Of a stretch of 64,000 nucleotides of DNA, positions 1 to 8,931 are shown in pieces. The stretch is from an uncultured Collinsella sp. (lineage in GTDB: Bacteria > Actinomycetota > Coriobacteriia > Coriobacteriales > Coriobacteriaceae). Where the stretch lies: the NCBI GenBank assembly GCA_900759565.1, contig CAAEVV010000043.1, forward strand, positions 27,810 through 91,809, given 5' to 3'. A program made the translations under genes and the position numbers. Within the stretch, counting starts at the first letter, position 1; every line of letters starts with the position of its first letter. The notes beneath the pieces are model-generated. The model did no database searches. It was given only the letters and a program-made list of their open reading frames with translations, and was not told the DNA's origin.

Positions 1-966
1 TGGCAGAGTCGCCGCAATGGTGTCGAGGGCCTGCGCCCTGAACATATCGGCTACGAAAACGGCGTGCTGGGCGGTGTCGTGTCGACGTTGCGCGCGTTCG
101 TCCAGCCCGGTGATGCGGTACTGGTCCACAGCCCCACCTACATCGGCTTTACCAAGTCCATTGAGGCCGCGGGCTATCACATTGTCCACAGCCCGCTTAA
201 GCTCGACGACCAGGGCGTGTGGCGTATGGACTTTGAGGACATGGAGCACAAGCTCGCCCAAAACCACATCCATGCCGCGGTGTTCTGCTCGCCGCACAAT
301 CCCTGCGGCCGCGTATGGGAACGCGACGAGATCGAGCGCGCCATGGACATCTATCGCCAGCACGATTGCGTAGTGATCTCGGACGAGATTTGGTCCGATA
401 TCATCCTGCCGGGGCACAAGCACATCCCGACGCAGTCGGTGAGCGAGGATGCCCGCATGCGCACGGTTGCCCTCTACGCGCCCAGCAAGACGTTCAACCT
501 GGCGGGTCTGGTCGGCAGCTATCACATCATCTATAACGAGACGCTGCGCGACCGCGTGTGCGCCGTGTCCAACAAGACCCACTACAACGAGATGAACGTC
601 CTCTCCATGCATGCGCTTATCGGTGCCTACCAGCCGCAGGGCTACGAGTGGGTGGACGAGCTCAACCAGGTGCTTGCCGGCAATATCGAGTACTTCTGCA
701 CGTATGCAGAAAAACATTGGAAGGGCGTCGCGTTTTCGCGTCCGCAGGGCACGTACATGGTGTTTCTGGACTGCACCGAGTGGTGTTGCGAGCATGGCCG
801 TGATATTCAGTGGCTGCTCGACGAGGGCGCCCGCGTGGGCGTGGGGTATCAGGATGGCCGTCCGTTCCACGGGCCCTGCCACATTCGCGTGAATCTGGCG
901 CTGCCGCTTTCGCGCGTGAGGGAAGCGTGCGACCGCCTGGACCGCTACGTTTTTAATGCACGGTAA
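1..966 (+). CDS. MalY/PatB-family aminotransferase (cystathionine beta-lyase type), 5' truncated
   Basis: The reading frame is open from the first base, so the N-terminus lies outside the window; 321 residues are visible. It is a fold-type I PLP enzyme: a SPTYIGF substrate-loop segment, SPHNPCGR, SDEIW with the Asp that contacts the PLP ring nitrogen, and SKTFN whose Lys (residue 163 of the visible part) should form the Schiff base. This pattern is typical of MalY/PatB C-S beta-lyases, which split cystathionine or cysteine to pyruvate, ammonia and a thiol in the cytoplasm. The actual substrate cannot be read from sequence. A hairpin without a T-tract follows the stop, and the next gene starts 144 bases later. 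Confidence 0.85.
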   Translation, partial: WQSRRNGVEGLRPEHIGYENGVLGGVVSTLRAFVQPGDAVLVHSPTYIGFTKSIEAAGYHIVHSPLKLDDQGVWRMDFEDMEHKLAQNHIHAAVFCSPHNPCGRVWERDEIERAMDIYRQHDCVVISDEIWSDIILPGHKHIPTQSVSEDARMRTVALYAPSKTFNLAGLVGSYHIIYNETLRDRVCAVSNKTHYNEMNVLSMHALIGAYQPQGYEWVDELNQVLAGNIEYFCTYAEKHWKGVAFSRPQGTYMVFLDCTEWCCEHGRDIQWLLDEGARVGVGYQDGRPFHGPCHIRVNLALPLSRVREACDRLDRYVFNAR

Positions 967-981
967 GTGTGCGCTGCATGC

Positions 982-1012
982 GGGGCCTTCTGCCAAGTCG
1001 GCTGGAAGGCCC
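982..1012 (+). terminator. GC-rich hairpin after the lyase gene
   Basis: GGGGCCTTC (982-990) pairs with GAAGGCCCC (1004-1012) around a 13-base loop. No clear T-run follows, so this is a candidate terminator or mRNA-end hairpin only. Confidence 0.4.
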
Positions 1013-1110
1013 CACACGGTAAAGCGTCTGTAACAATTGGGTGCTCGTGTGGTTTTGTTTGCTATTATCTTTAACCATTTCAGTCTGTAAACAGGATCGT
1101 ATGGAGCTCG

Positions 1111-1980
1111 ATGAAAAGATCCCGTCGCTCGGTTGCCATTTCGTTATTTGTTGCGCTTGCAGTGGCGAGCGCTTTTGTCGTAGCGATAGCTGGCTGCTCC
1201 GGGTCGAATGACGAGGCATCGACGTCTGCATCAAAAGGCCTGGAGGCCTCGCAGGTCCAGGACGACGACCTCAAGACGCTCAACGTCGGCAGCGACCTCT
1301 ATCCACCGTTTGTGTATACCGACGAGTACGGCGATATTGTTGGCCTGGATGTCGAGATATTGACCGAGGCTTTGGCCCGCATTGGTTACAAGCCAAAATA
1401 CCAGCTGATCGACTGGGAAAAGAAGAAAGAGCTGCTGGCGAGCGGCGAACTCGATTGCGTCATGGGTAGCTTTAGCATGACGGGTCGCGAAAACGAGTAT
1501 CGTTGGGCCGGCCCGTACCTCGCGAGCCGCCAGGTGGTCGCGGTCGATTCCCAGAGCGATATCTACACGCTTGCCGATCTTGAGGATAAGATCGTGGCGG
1601 TTCAGTCCACCACCAAGCCCGAGGACATTTTGCTCAATCGCACAAATGAAAACGTTCCGCAGATCAAGGAGCTCTACAGCTTTTCGGACGGTTCATATCT
1701 GAACCCGGCGCTCGTCGAGGGCCTGGTCGACGCTATCGCCGCGCATGAGTCCTCGTTCCTCACCTACGAAAAAGACTATGGTGTGACGTATCGTATTCTG
1801 GATGAGCCGCTGCTAGAGGTCGGTTTGGGCACCGCTTTCGATATCAACGATACGCGCGGCATCGACGTTAAGCTCGCTCATGCCTATCAAGAAATGCTTG
1901 CCGATGGCACCATGGAACGTCTGGTGTCAAAGTACTTTGATGACCCTTCGCCATTTTTGAATATGGAGGGCCTGTCATGA
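1111..1980 (+). CDS. Family 3 extracellular solute-binding lipoprotein, likely sensor partner of the adjacent kinase
   Basis: Residues 1-28 form a lipoprotein signal (basic start, hydrophobic core, lipobox AIAGC with Cys29), followed by a polar Ser-rich linker and a type II periplasmic-binding fold of the polar amino acid (SBP_bac_3) family; VGSDLYPPFVY and GLDVEI are typical opening motifs. Length (289 aa) is normal. There is no ABC permease or ATPase next to it. Its stop overlaps the start of a membrane hybrid histidine kinase by four bases (ATGA), so translation is coupled. The inference is that this lipoprotein binds an amino-acid-like ligand outside the membrane and presents it to the kinase. 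A transport role with a distant ABC system remains possible. Confidence 0.85.
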   Translation: MKRSRRSVAISLFVALAVASAFVVAIAGCSGSNDEASTSASKGLEASQVQDDDLKTLNVGSDLYPPFVYTDEYGDIVGLDVEILTEALARIGYKPKYQLIDWEKKKELLASGELDCVMGSFSMTGRENEYRWAGPYLASRQVVAVDSQSDIYTLADLEDKIVAVQSTTKPEDILLNRTNENVPQIKELYSFSDGSYLNPALVEGLVDAIAAHESSFLTYEKDYGVTYRILDEPLLEVGLGTAFDINDTRGIDVKLAHAYQEMLADGTMERLVSKYFDDPSPFLNMEGLS

Positions 1981-4169
1981 TCGATGCGCCCGACAACGCC
2001 GCTCAGGAGCGGGACAATCGTTCGACAGGGGCATGGCTCCTTGTCGCTCTGCTGGGGATAGCGCTCTCGGTTGTTGCCGGCATGATGAGTTACGGTTACA
2101 CGACAGCCCAGGCCGAGCAGCGTTTTGCCGACGTTGTCGATTACGTGGCGACGCAGAGTCTTTCCTACGATGCGTTCAACAGCGCCTATGCGACCAAAAA
2201 CCTGATTCGCGTTATGGAGATCGCCGGAGAGACAGCGCGCGATATGGAGCGCGACGGTTCGGTGGATAACACAAGGCTGGAGCTATATGCCGACCAGTTC
2301 AACGTGAGCGCACTGATCGTGACGGACGCATCGGGTAATTTGGTGTCTGAGTCCTCGACGGATGGCGTGGGCTACGAGTCGCTTGCTACGTATCTCAAGG
2401 AAGCGCCCGTGCTGGAGGTGGCAACTCATCCGCTTAAGTCCTATACCGCCCGCATCACGCTTGCGGATGATTCGGTCGCAGACATTGGCTGCGTGACTCG
2501 GCAGGATGGCGAGGGCATCGTTATCGCGGTAAGGCATCAGAGCGCGAAGGCGGTTGCAAGCAATACACTCAAACTGCAGAGTTTGCTCGAAGGCTATGAA
2601 ACCATCGATAGCGGCAATATCGTGATCGAAAGCGACGGCAAGGTCGTTGCGACCAATGCCGTTGAACCCACTGTATTGGGCGTATTCGATCTGCCTGCGA
2701 CGGACGTCTTCATTGTCGACGGTATTAAGGATCGATGCCTGGCCGGTAAGGTCAAATTGATTAACGCCGACGGCGAGTGGTATTTGGGCACATTTGGAAA
2801 AGCGCACAAATTCTATGTGTACACCTATGCTCCGGCGCGGCGTTACTTCGAGGTCGTCGCGGCTGTTGCTGCCGGCGTGCTGGCGCTCTACAGCGGTTTT
2901 ATAGCCGTTGTTGTGATGGTGCGTCGCCGCGCTGATCGCCGACGTTTGACGGACTTGCTGCAGCAGGAGCGCGACTATGGCGACAAGCTGGCAAAGGCGG
3001 CGCGTGAGGCCTCGTCTGCCAACTCGGCAAAGACAGAGTTTCTGCGTCGCATGAGCCACGATCTGCGCACGCCCATCAACGGCATTCGCGACATGGTCGA
3101 GGTTGGCGATGCCAATGCGGACGATCTGCAAAAGCAGACTGAGTGCCGCTCGAAAATCTGGACGGCATCGGGACTGCTGCTCGACCTTGCCAACGAGGCA
3201 CTCGATATGAGTCGCCTGGAGAGCGGGCAGGTCGACCTGAACCTCGTACCCACAAATTTGGTGGCACTCAACTGTGAAGTGCGCGATATTCTGGAGCGCC
3301 AGGCCGAGGAGCGTCTGGTGACAATTATCTGCGACCAGCAGACCCTTAATCATCCCTATGCTCGGGTGAGCGTGACGCACCTCAAGCGCTTGTTGCTCAA
3401 TATTGCCGGCAATGCCGTCAAGTACAACCGCCAGGGCGGCTATGTTCGCCTGGTGTGCCGCGAGGTGGAGCCAGCGGATGGCGCCCCCGTCTATGAATAC
3501 ACGATCGCCGACAACGGTATTGGCATGAGCGAGGAGTTCCAACAGCACCTCTACGAGCCGTTTTGCCGCGAGGAGCAACAGGTGGAAGGCGCCTCATCGG
3601 GAACTGGCCTGGGCGCGCCTATCGCAAAACAGTTAGTCGAGCTTATGGGCGGAACCATGAGTTTTACGAGCGTCTTGGGGCAGGGGACGACGTTTACCAT
3701 CCGCCTGCCGTTCGAGAAATGCAAACGCTCCGAGATTCCTCAGGCAGTTCGCGCGGATGCGGGCGATGGTGATGCGCTCCAGGGCTTGCGCGTTTTGCTC
3801 GTAGAGGATAACGATCTGAATGCCGAGATCGCGCAGTTTACACTCAGCCGTGCCGGTGCCGTCGTGACGCATGCTAAGGATGGCGAGTCTGCCGTTGAGG
3901 CGTTTTCCGCGAGCGCACCGCGCGAGTACGACGTGGTGTTGATGGACATCATGATGCCTGGCATCGATGGCCTTGAGGCCACGCGTCGGATTCGAGCACT
4001 CGATCGCGAGGATGCCGCGACCACGCCGATTATCGCCGTGAGTGCCAACGCCTTTGCCGACGACCGCAGACTTTCGCGTGAGGCGGGCATGGATGCGCAC
4101 CTGAGTAAACCCGTGAGCTCGCAAGAGCTCGTCGAGGCGCTGGCGCACATCGCCGCCGACGCTTCATAA
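1977..4169 (+). CDS. Hybrid sensor histidine kinase with C-terminal receiver
   Basis: 730 aa. Order: TM helix about 18-42, extracytoplasmic sensor region about 45-290, second TM about 293-316, short coiled linker, HisKA with MSHDLRTP (phospho-acceptor His361), HATPase_c with N-box LLLNIAGNAVKYN, G1 DNGIGMS and G2 GTGLGAP, then a receiver domain about 610-725 with VEDND acidic residues, LMDIMMPG (phospho-Asp657) and the conserved Lys in LSKP. The intact H, N, G and D elements suggest an active phosphorelay. No DNA-binding output domain and no separate response regulator lie nearby, so the downstream target is unknown. Co-translated with the preceding binding lipoprotein, which probably supplies ligand sensing. 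Related in its cytoplasmic part to the kinase at 4762-7566. Confidence 0.9.
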   Translation: MIDAPDNAAQERDNRSTGAWLLVALLGIALSVVAGMMSYGYTTAQAEQRFADVVDYVATQSLSYDAFNSAYATKNLIRVMEIAGETARDMERDGSVDNTRLELYADQFNVSALIVTDASGNLVSESSTDGVGYESLATYLKEAPVLEVATHPLKSYTARITLADDSVADIGCVTRQDGEGIVIAVRHQSAKAVASNTLKLQSLLEGYETIDSGNIVIESDGKVVATNAVEPTVLGVFDLPATDVFIVDGIKDRCLAGKVKLINADGEWYLGTFGKAHKFYVYTYAPARRYFEVVAAVAAGVLALYSGFIAVVVMVRRRADRRRLTDLLQQERDYGDKLAKAAREASSANSAKTEFLRRMSHDLRTPINGIRDMVEVGDANADDLQKQTECRSKIWTASGLLLDLANEALDMSRLESGQVDLNLVPTNLVALNCEVRDILERQAEERLVTIICDQQTLNHPYARVSVTHLKRLLLNIAGNAVKYNRQGGYVRLVCREVEPADGAPVYEYTIADNGIGMSEEFQQHLYEPFCREEQQVEGASSGTGLGAPIAKQLVELMGGTMSFTSVLGQGTTFTIRLPFEKCKRSEIPQAVRADAGDGDALQGLRVLLVEDNDLNAEIAQFTLSRAGAVVTHAKDGESAVEAFSASAPREYDVVLMDIMMPGIDGLEATRRIRALDREDAATTPIIAVSANAFADDRRLSREAGMDAHLSKPVSSQELVEALAHIAADAS

Positions 4170-4173
4170 GCAC

Positions 4174-4209
4174 ATGGCCCGGTTCCAAGGTGGGTTGGAA
4201 CCGGGCCAT
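4174..4209 (+). terminator. Intrinsic terminator-like hairpin after the hybrid kinase
   Basis: ATGGCCCGGTTCCAA (4174-4188) and TTGGAACCGGGCCAT (4195-4209) form a perfect 15-bp stem with a 6-base loop. A short T-rich stretch follows. It lies between convergent genes and may act in both directions. Confidence 0.75.
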
Positions 4210-4239
4210 ATTGCTATTTGTGAGTTTTGCTTTTGAGGC

Positions 4240-4719
4240 TTACTTTTCTTGAATCTGCTTGCCGCAGAGATGCTCAATCGTAATCTCGTAGAGCTGGACG
4301 CCCTTAATGTCCTTGGCGATTTCCTCTTCGACCTCCTCGGCAGAAGGGTAGTACTTAAGGGCGAGCTGGCGGACTTTGTCCTCGATAAACGCGGGGGTGT
4401 CATTCGCCAGGCGACAGCGGCCAAAGACCACGGTACTCATAACGTAGGGAGCCCAGTCACCGTCCTTGTACCACTCGTTGCCGTAAACGGTAAAGCAGAC
4501 CTTGTCATCGCGCTTGAGTGCGTCGACCTTGTGGCCAGCCTTGGCGCCATGGAAATAAATCTTGTCGTGCTCGGCGTCAAAGAAGTAGTTGACGGGAATG
4601 GCGTACGGGTAGCCATCGTCGCCGTTGACGGCAAAGACGCCGCGCTTGCAGGTGGCGAGCAGTTCGCGCGCTTCCTCGTCGGTGATGGCGCGTTTCTTTC
4701 GACGTAAGGGCCTAAACAT
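4240..4719 (-). CDS. Pyridoxamine 5'-phosphate oxidase-like FMN-binding protein
   Basis: 159 aa from the ATG at 4719, chosen because GAAAGGAAG sits just upstream; a longer in-frame extension has no such site. The fold signature is the split-barrel flavin-binding family: an early segment on amino-terminal strands with AVNGDDGYPYAIPVNY, then IYFHGAKAGHKVDAL, a match to the common nitroimidazole-resistance (NimA-like) and PNPOx-like subfamily in anaerobes. Such proteins bind FMN or related cofactors and usually act as small redox enzymes; some are wrongly called pyridoxamine oxidases. No partner gene is apparent. It is convergent with the kinase upstream, with a shared hairpin between. The substrate is not known. 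Confidence 0.8.
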   Translation of the reverse strand: MFRPLRRKKRAITDEEARELLATCKRGVFAVNGDDGYPYAIPVNYFFDAEHDKIYFHGAKAGHKVDALKRDDKVCFTVYGNEWYKDGDWAPYVMSTVVFGRCRLANDTPAFIEDKVRQLALKYYPSAEEVEEEIAKDIKGVQLYEITIEHLCGKQIQEK

Positions 4720-4761
4720 CGTTGGCTTCCTTTCTGGTCGTGCGTGGTGGTTGAGCACAAA

Positions 4762-5958
4762 CTATAGCGAAACGGATCCGTTTTTCTTGATGCGGGCGAG
4801 TATGTTTTTGAGCTTGTTAAAATCCAGCGGTTTGGACAGATGGGCGTTCATGCCGGCGTCATGTGCCGCCTTGGCGTCCTCGGCAAAGGCATTGGCGGTG
4901 AGCGCGATGATGGGGATATCGGTTGCATCGACCTTCTCGCTCAGACGAATCGCGCGGGTTGCCTCATAGCCGTCCATGTCCGGCATCATAATGTCCATCA
5001 GAATGGCATCGAAGCTGCCGGCGGGACGGCCAACGTATAGGTCGACCGCTTCGTTGCCATCGGCGGCGCGAGTTACGACAATGCCTTCGCTTTCGAGCAG
5101 CGCCTGGGCAATCTCGGCATTGAGCTCGTTATCTTCTGCCAAAAGAACGTTCATGCCGGCAAGCGAGCAGCTGTCTGCTTGCTCGTCCGCGCGTTCTCTT
5201 GCCTGAGGGTCTTTGTCGATATCGAGCGGAATCTGGACGTTGAACGTACTCCCCACGCCAACCTCACTCGAAATCTCAATCGTGCCGCCCATCAGTTCAA
5301 TAAGCGACTTGACGATTGGCATGCCCATGCCGGTTCCTTGGAACTTGCTGCGCGCATCGTCACCTTCTTGGGCAAACGGCTCATAGATATGCTTTAAAAA
5401 CTTGGGAGTCATACCAATGCCGGTGTCCGAAACGCTAAAGCAAAAGAGAGCGCGCCCGTTATCGAGTGGCTTGGTCTTTGAGCTAAAGGTGACGGAGCCG
5501 CCGTGCTTGTTGTACTTAATGCTGTTGTCTAACAGGTTGATCATGATCTGTCGGATATGGGTGGGACTGCCGACCATGTATGGCCCCGTGGCGTACGGCA
5601 GACTATTGTCCTGCATTGTGATGCCGTTACTGGACGCGCGGAGCTTGCACAGCACCAGCGTATCGTCACAGAGCTCTTTGAGGTTAAAAGGCACATGTTC
5701 CAGTGTTAGCTTGCGGTCTTCGATCTTGCCCATCTCGAGGATGTCGTTGATTAGCGAGAGCAGGTGATTGGCGGCAACGCGCGCCTTGGCACGGCTCTCG
5801 CGGGCGACCTGGATATCGCCTTCCTTCAATTCCTCGATCTCGATAAGGCCCAGGATACCGTTGAGCGGCGTACGGATGTCGTGGCTCATGCGCGTGAGGA
5901 ATGCCGTCTTGGCGGCGTTGGCGGCATCGGCTTTTTTGCGCTCGGTTCGAGCGCGCAC
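4762..5958 (-). CDS. Hybrid histidine kinase, C-terminal half downstream of an in-frame TGA
   Basis: This is the cytoplasmic half of the gene that begins at 7566: HisKA with MSHDIRTP, HATPase_c with DNSIKYN and DTGIGMT and GTGMGMP, and a receiver domain with LLAEDNELN and LMDIMMPD. It is in the same frame as the upstream half, separated only by TGA (5965-5967) and the two codons GCA CTC. The first usable start after the stop is a GTG at 5956-5958, without any Shine-Dalgarno sequence, so independent translation would need reinitiation. If made alone it would be a soluble kinase cut off from its sensor. Either a nonsense mutation, a base error, or a tolerated split; see findings. Confidence 0.75.
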   Translation of the reverse strand: MRARTERKKADAANAAKTAFLTRMSHDIRTPLNGILGLIEIEELKEGDIQVARESRAKARVAANHLLSLINDILEMGKIEDRKLTLEHVPFNLKELCDDTLVLCKLRASSNGITMQDNSLPYATGPYMVGSPTHIRQIMINLLDNSIKYNKHGGSVTFSSKTKPLDNGRALFCFSVSDTGIGMTPKFLKHIYEPFAQEGDDARSKFQGTGMGMPIVKSLIELMGGTIEISSEVGVGSTFNVQIPLDIDKDPQARERADEQADSCSLAGMNVLLAEDNELNAEIAQALLESEGIVVTRAADGNEAVDLYVGRPAGSFDAILMDIMMPDMDGYEATRAIRLSEKVDATDIPIIALTANAFAEDAKAAHDAGMNAHLSKPLDFNKLKNILARIKKNGSVSL

Positions 5959-5964
5959 GAGTGC

Positions 5965-7566
5965 TCAGATGAGCAGGACGATGCCGACCGACAACATACC
6001 GATGAGGGCAGCTGCAACGGCGGCACGGTTGCGATAAAGGAATTGAAGCGTGTTGGATTCCTGGGCCGTGTACGACGTGGAGGAGTAATTGCTTGCGGAG
6101 AGCGATTCTCCGGCATTGATGATGCCCTTGTTGATGATTCCCAACAGCTCGGGTTTTCCGCGCGAAATCCAGCACGAGAGCTCACAGGTGTCAGGGAGCT
6201 CGGTCGTCTCGTAGCCTTCGAGATCATAACGGTCGCCGATGGTTTTTACACGTGAACTGGGAGCGACGATGCAGTGTGCCGTTCCCTTCCTGAGGGCGTC
6301 GAACGCTTCATCGGCGGATTGGTATTCGGTCACGGTCGCTGTGGGGAACAGACTTTCAAGTACATTTTGGTTGATAAACGATGATTTGGTGCAGGCGATG
6401 TTCTGAAGGTCTTTGTTCAGGTTGCCGCCGGTGTGGATGGCGGTGAGGGACACGGTTCCCAACGATACCGACTGCACAACGCCAGATTGCTCGGCAAACC
6501 AGTAATCTCGGTATACCGGCAGCGCAGCGTCGATGCTTCCCTTTGACAGGGCCTTTGACATCATCTTGTAGCTATCAAAGGCGACGGTTTTGACCGTAAT
6601 GCCAAATTTATCGTGCAACGTCGTCGCAAGCGATGCGAGCGAGCCTTCCATTTTGCCGTCTTCGTCTTCGTTGCAGTAGGGGAGTTTGCCCGTAATGTAG
6701 CCAAGCGTGATGGTGTTGTCATTTGCTTTGAGCCAGGAACGTTCGGGGCCGTTGAGCGATGATGAACCGCTGTTTTGGGCCGAGTAGTTAGATTTGACTT
6801 CGTCGATATAGCGTGGGTTGACGCGGGCGATTGCCGACATGGCGGCATTGATGTCGTCCATCAGGTCGGGGCGGCTTTTGGGGACGGCAAAATAGTAATC
6901 ACTCGAGCCAACGTAGAACATGGGGGAGGCATCGGGCGACGAAAGGGTGTCGTTCATGATGACGGCATCGACTTCGTCGTTTGCGAGTGCGTCAAAGAGC
7001 ATGGATCTCCCGTCATACTCCCTGTATGTGCAGGTAATGCCTTCGTTGGCGAGCCACTGCTGGCCAACGAAGGTTTGCATAACGTCGGGGTTGTAGCCGA
7101 TGGTAAGGCCTTGGAGCGCTTGGGGGTCACCCTTGGTCAGGTCGTCGCGATCGGGCTTGGCGTAGATGTAGTAGCGCTCGGTGCCCTCGGGGTTCGAGGA
7201 AAAGAGCAGCTTTTGGGCGCGTTCCTCGGAATAGGAGATGTTGGGCATGAGGTCGATTTCGCCTGCCTCGAGCATGTCCATAAGCTCGGTGAAGGTGCCG
7301 GAGACGTATTCGTACCGCCAGCCGGGCGTGTAGTACGACAGGGTCTGGAGGTACTCGTAACCCCATCCCGAGAGACGCTCGCCGGGGGTGCCATCCTGGA
7401 AGCCCTCGTTGTTGACGAGCCAACCAACGCGGACCGTCTTGACTGGCTGGCTAGAGTCAGCGGCAAAAGCCTGGACAGGCGCGATAGAACTCAGCACGGC
7501 AAGCGCGGCGAGCACAATGGCCAGGGCGCGACATATAACTGAACGAAGGACAGTGGCAGCTCTCAC
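5965..7566 (-). CDS. Tandem solute-binding sensor module of a hybrid kinase, truncated by TGA after the TM helix
   Basis: About 533 aa from the GTG at 7566, preferred over the TTG at 7572 because AGGA lies six bases upstream. It has an N-terminal signal peptide ending near VQAFA, then two periplasmic-binding-protein family 3 modules (first opening with VRVGWLVNNEGFQ, second with ITLGYITGKLPYC), and a closing TM helix. This is the layout of BvgS/EvgS-type sensors, with ligand-binding modules fused directly to the kinase. Translation stops at TGA right after the helix, and the rest of the kinase continues in the same frame at 5958. Regulation is not visible. The full ancestral protein would be about 935 aa. 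Confidence 0.8.
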   Translation of the reverse strand: MRAATVLRSVICRALAIVLAALAVLSSIAPVQAFAADSSQPVKTVRVGWLVNNEGFQDGTPGERLSGWGYEYLQTLSYYTPGWRYEYVSGTFTELMDMLEAGEIDLMPNISYSEERAQKLLFSSNPEGTERYYIYAKPDRDDLTKGDPQALQGLTIGYNPDVMQTFVGQQWLANEGITCTYREYDGRSMLFDALANDEVDAVIMNDTLSSPDASPMFYVGSSDYYFAVPKSRPDLMDDINAAMSAIARVNPRYIDEVKSNYSAQNSGSSSLNGPERSWLKANDNTITLGYITGKLPYCNEDEDGKMEGSLASLATTLHDKFGITVKTVAFDSYKMMSKALSKGSIDAALPVYRDYWFAEQSGVVQSVSLGTVSLTAIHTGGNLNKDLQNIACTKSSFINQNVLESLFPTATVTEYQSADEAFDALRKGTAHCIVAPSSRVKTIGDRYDLEGYETTELPDTCELSCWISRGKPELLGIINKGIINAGESLSASNYSSTSYTAQESNTLQFLYRNRAAVAAALIGMLSVGIVLLI

Positions 7567-7660
7567 ATGCAATCCTAACGAATCGAGACATTACCGCATA
7601 AGGATACCAGCTCAACCTGCCCGGTCGGCAGCTGCACCGCTAAGCGCTCCCGCCCGGCAG

Positions 7661-7741
7661 TCATTGGGGACGTTCTTAAACGACTAGTCATTGGGGACGT
7701 TCTTGTTTGACTAGTCATTTAAGAACGTCCCCAATGACTAG
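7661..7741. repeat. Three 27-bp GGGGACGTTCTT repeat units, third inverted, forming a long hairpin
   Basis: Units at 7661-7687, 7688-7714 and 7715-7741 share TCATTGGGGACGTTCTT and end in ACTAG. The third is inverted, so units two and three give a 22-bp perfect inverted repeat. A related element is at 22060-22117. The 7567-7811 gap holds nothing else that I recognise except a possible -10 (GACAAT, 7765-7770) before the channel gene. Confidence 0.85.
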
Positions 7742-7811
7742 TTTCGTTTGCGGGGGAGGCGTGGGACAATACCGAGCGAACGTGATTGGGCATCTGGGAA
7801 AAGGGGTCGCG

Positions 7812-8237
7812 ATGAAAAAGCTCAAGACGCTTGCTGATGTGTTACGCCAGGCGGGCTTCGTGCGCATTACGGAGCTGTTCCTCGTCTTCTACCTGCTGTG
7901 CTCGACGGCTGTCTGGCTGTCCGAGCCCACGACCCTCACGTTTGGCGATGGCCTGTGGTTTAGCTTTGAGACGGTCTCGACCATCGGCTTTGGTGACATT
8001 CCGGCCGAGACACCGGTTGCCCGCGCCATTACCGTCATTCTGAGCGTCATCAGCATCTTCTACATCGCCATGCTCACGGGCGTGGCGGTGAACTACTGCA
8101 ATACGCTTATCAAGATGCGTCAAAAGGACACCATGGCACGCTTTATGGATGATCTGGAGCATTTGGAAGAGCTCGATCGCGACGAGCTTGCCGATCTTTC
8201 GCGTCGCGTGCGCGAGTATCGTCGACGCCAGCTCTAA
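7812..8237 (+). CDS. Two-TM potassium channel family protein
   Basis: 141 aa from the ATG at 7812, after AAGGGG; an upstream extension lies in the repeat and is unlikely to be translated. TM1 is about residues 17-36 (LFLVFYLLCSTAV), the pore helix and selectivity filter TIGFGD about 50-62, and TM2 about 67-92. The filter matches the K+ channel signature (T-x-G-[YF]-G-D). A charged, helical C-terminal tail of about 45 residues (EHLEELDRDEL) probably mediates assembly; no RCK/TrkA-N gating domain is present. Likely a tetrameric K+-selective leak or weakly gated channel. It may be co-transcribed with the LOG-family gene 35 bases downstream, though no functional link is known. Confidence 0.85.
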   Translation: MKKLKTLADVLRQAGFVRITELFLVFYLLCSTAVWLSEPTTLTFGDGLWFSFETVSTIGFGDIPAETPVARAITVILSVISIFYIAMLTGVAVNYCNTLIKMRQKDTMARFMDDLEHLEELDRDELADLSRRVREYRRRQL

Positions 8238-8272
8238 GACGAACGTCGTGCGCCACAACAGGGGGACTGAAT

Positions 8273-8806
8273 ATGCATATCACCGTGTATCTGGGTGCCA
8301 GTGCCGGCAATGACCCAGCGTTTCTGCCCGCGGTGCAGGAGCTGGGTAACTGGATTGGCGCCAACGGACACGCACTGGTATACGGCGGGTCAAAATCGGG
8401 CCTGATGGGTGCGCTTGCCGATAGCGTACTCGAGGCGGGTGGACACGTGACGGGTGTTGAGCCGAGCTTTTTTATCGAGGCTGAGTTTCAACATGACGGT
8501 ATCGACGACCTCATCGTGACGAGTGATATGGCGGAGCGCAAGGCCAAGATGATCGAGCTCGGCGATGCGTTCATCGCCTTTCCCGGTGGGACGGGCACGC
8601 TCGAGGAGATTGCCGAGGTCATGTCCGCGGTGTCGTTGGGGCACCTGAGTGCTCCATGCATCCTGTATAACCTGGACGGTTACTACAACGACCTCAAGGC
8701 GCTGCTCGGGCACATGATTGATAAAGGACTTTCGAGCCCGCGGCGCCAGCACGGCATCTACTTTGCCGACGATTTGCGTGAGATTGCCTCGATTATCAAC
8801 GGATAA
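8273..8806 (+). CDS. LOG-family (TIGR00730) Rossmann-fold nucleotide hydrolase
   Basis: 177 aa, the normal length for the family. The diagnostic motif PGGTGTLEE lies near residue 103-111 and an upstream GGSKSGLMG contributes to the nucleotide site. Members release the free base from nucleoside 5'-monophosphates (cytokinin-activating LOG in plants; purine 5'-monophosphate phosphoribohydrolase activity in bacteria); older databases call them lysine decarboxylases, which is incorrect. Cytoplasmic, no signal peptide. Start ATG is followed directly by a typical ITVYLGAS opening strand. Sits 35 bases after the channel gene and may share its transcript. Confidence 0.88.
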   Translation: MHITVYLGASAGNDPAFLPAVQELGNWIGANGHALVYGGSKSGLMGALADSVLEAGGHVTGVEPSFFIEAEFQHDGIDDLIVTSDMAERKAKMIELGDAFIAFPGGTGTLEEIAEVMSAVSLGHLSAPCILYNLDGYYNDLKALLGHMIDKGLSSPRRQHGIYFADDLREIASIING

Positions 8807-8931
8807 GTCTTGAGCCTGCCCCACTATGGCTCCCAATGGTGCCGTTCGCGGCGTGGATGGTTGGCTCGTTCGGGCAACGCTCGCTCTACAATAAAACGTA
8901 TCTATGTCGACTTTGACCGCGGGAGGACCCG

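Noticed and set aside
5965..5967. TGA as a selenocysteine codon in the hybrid kinase
   Set aside because: The site is at the end of a TM helix before a linker, not a redox centre, and I saw no clear stem-loop of SECIS type right after it. A nonsense change is simpler.
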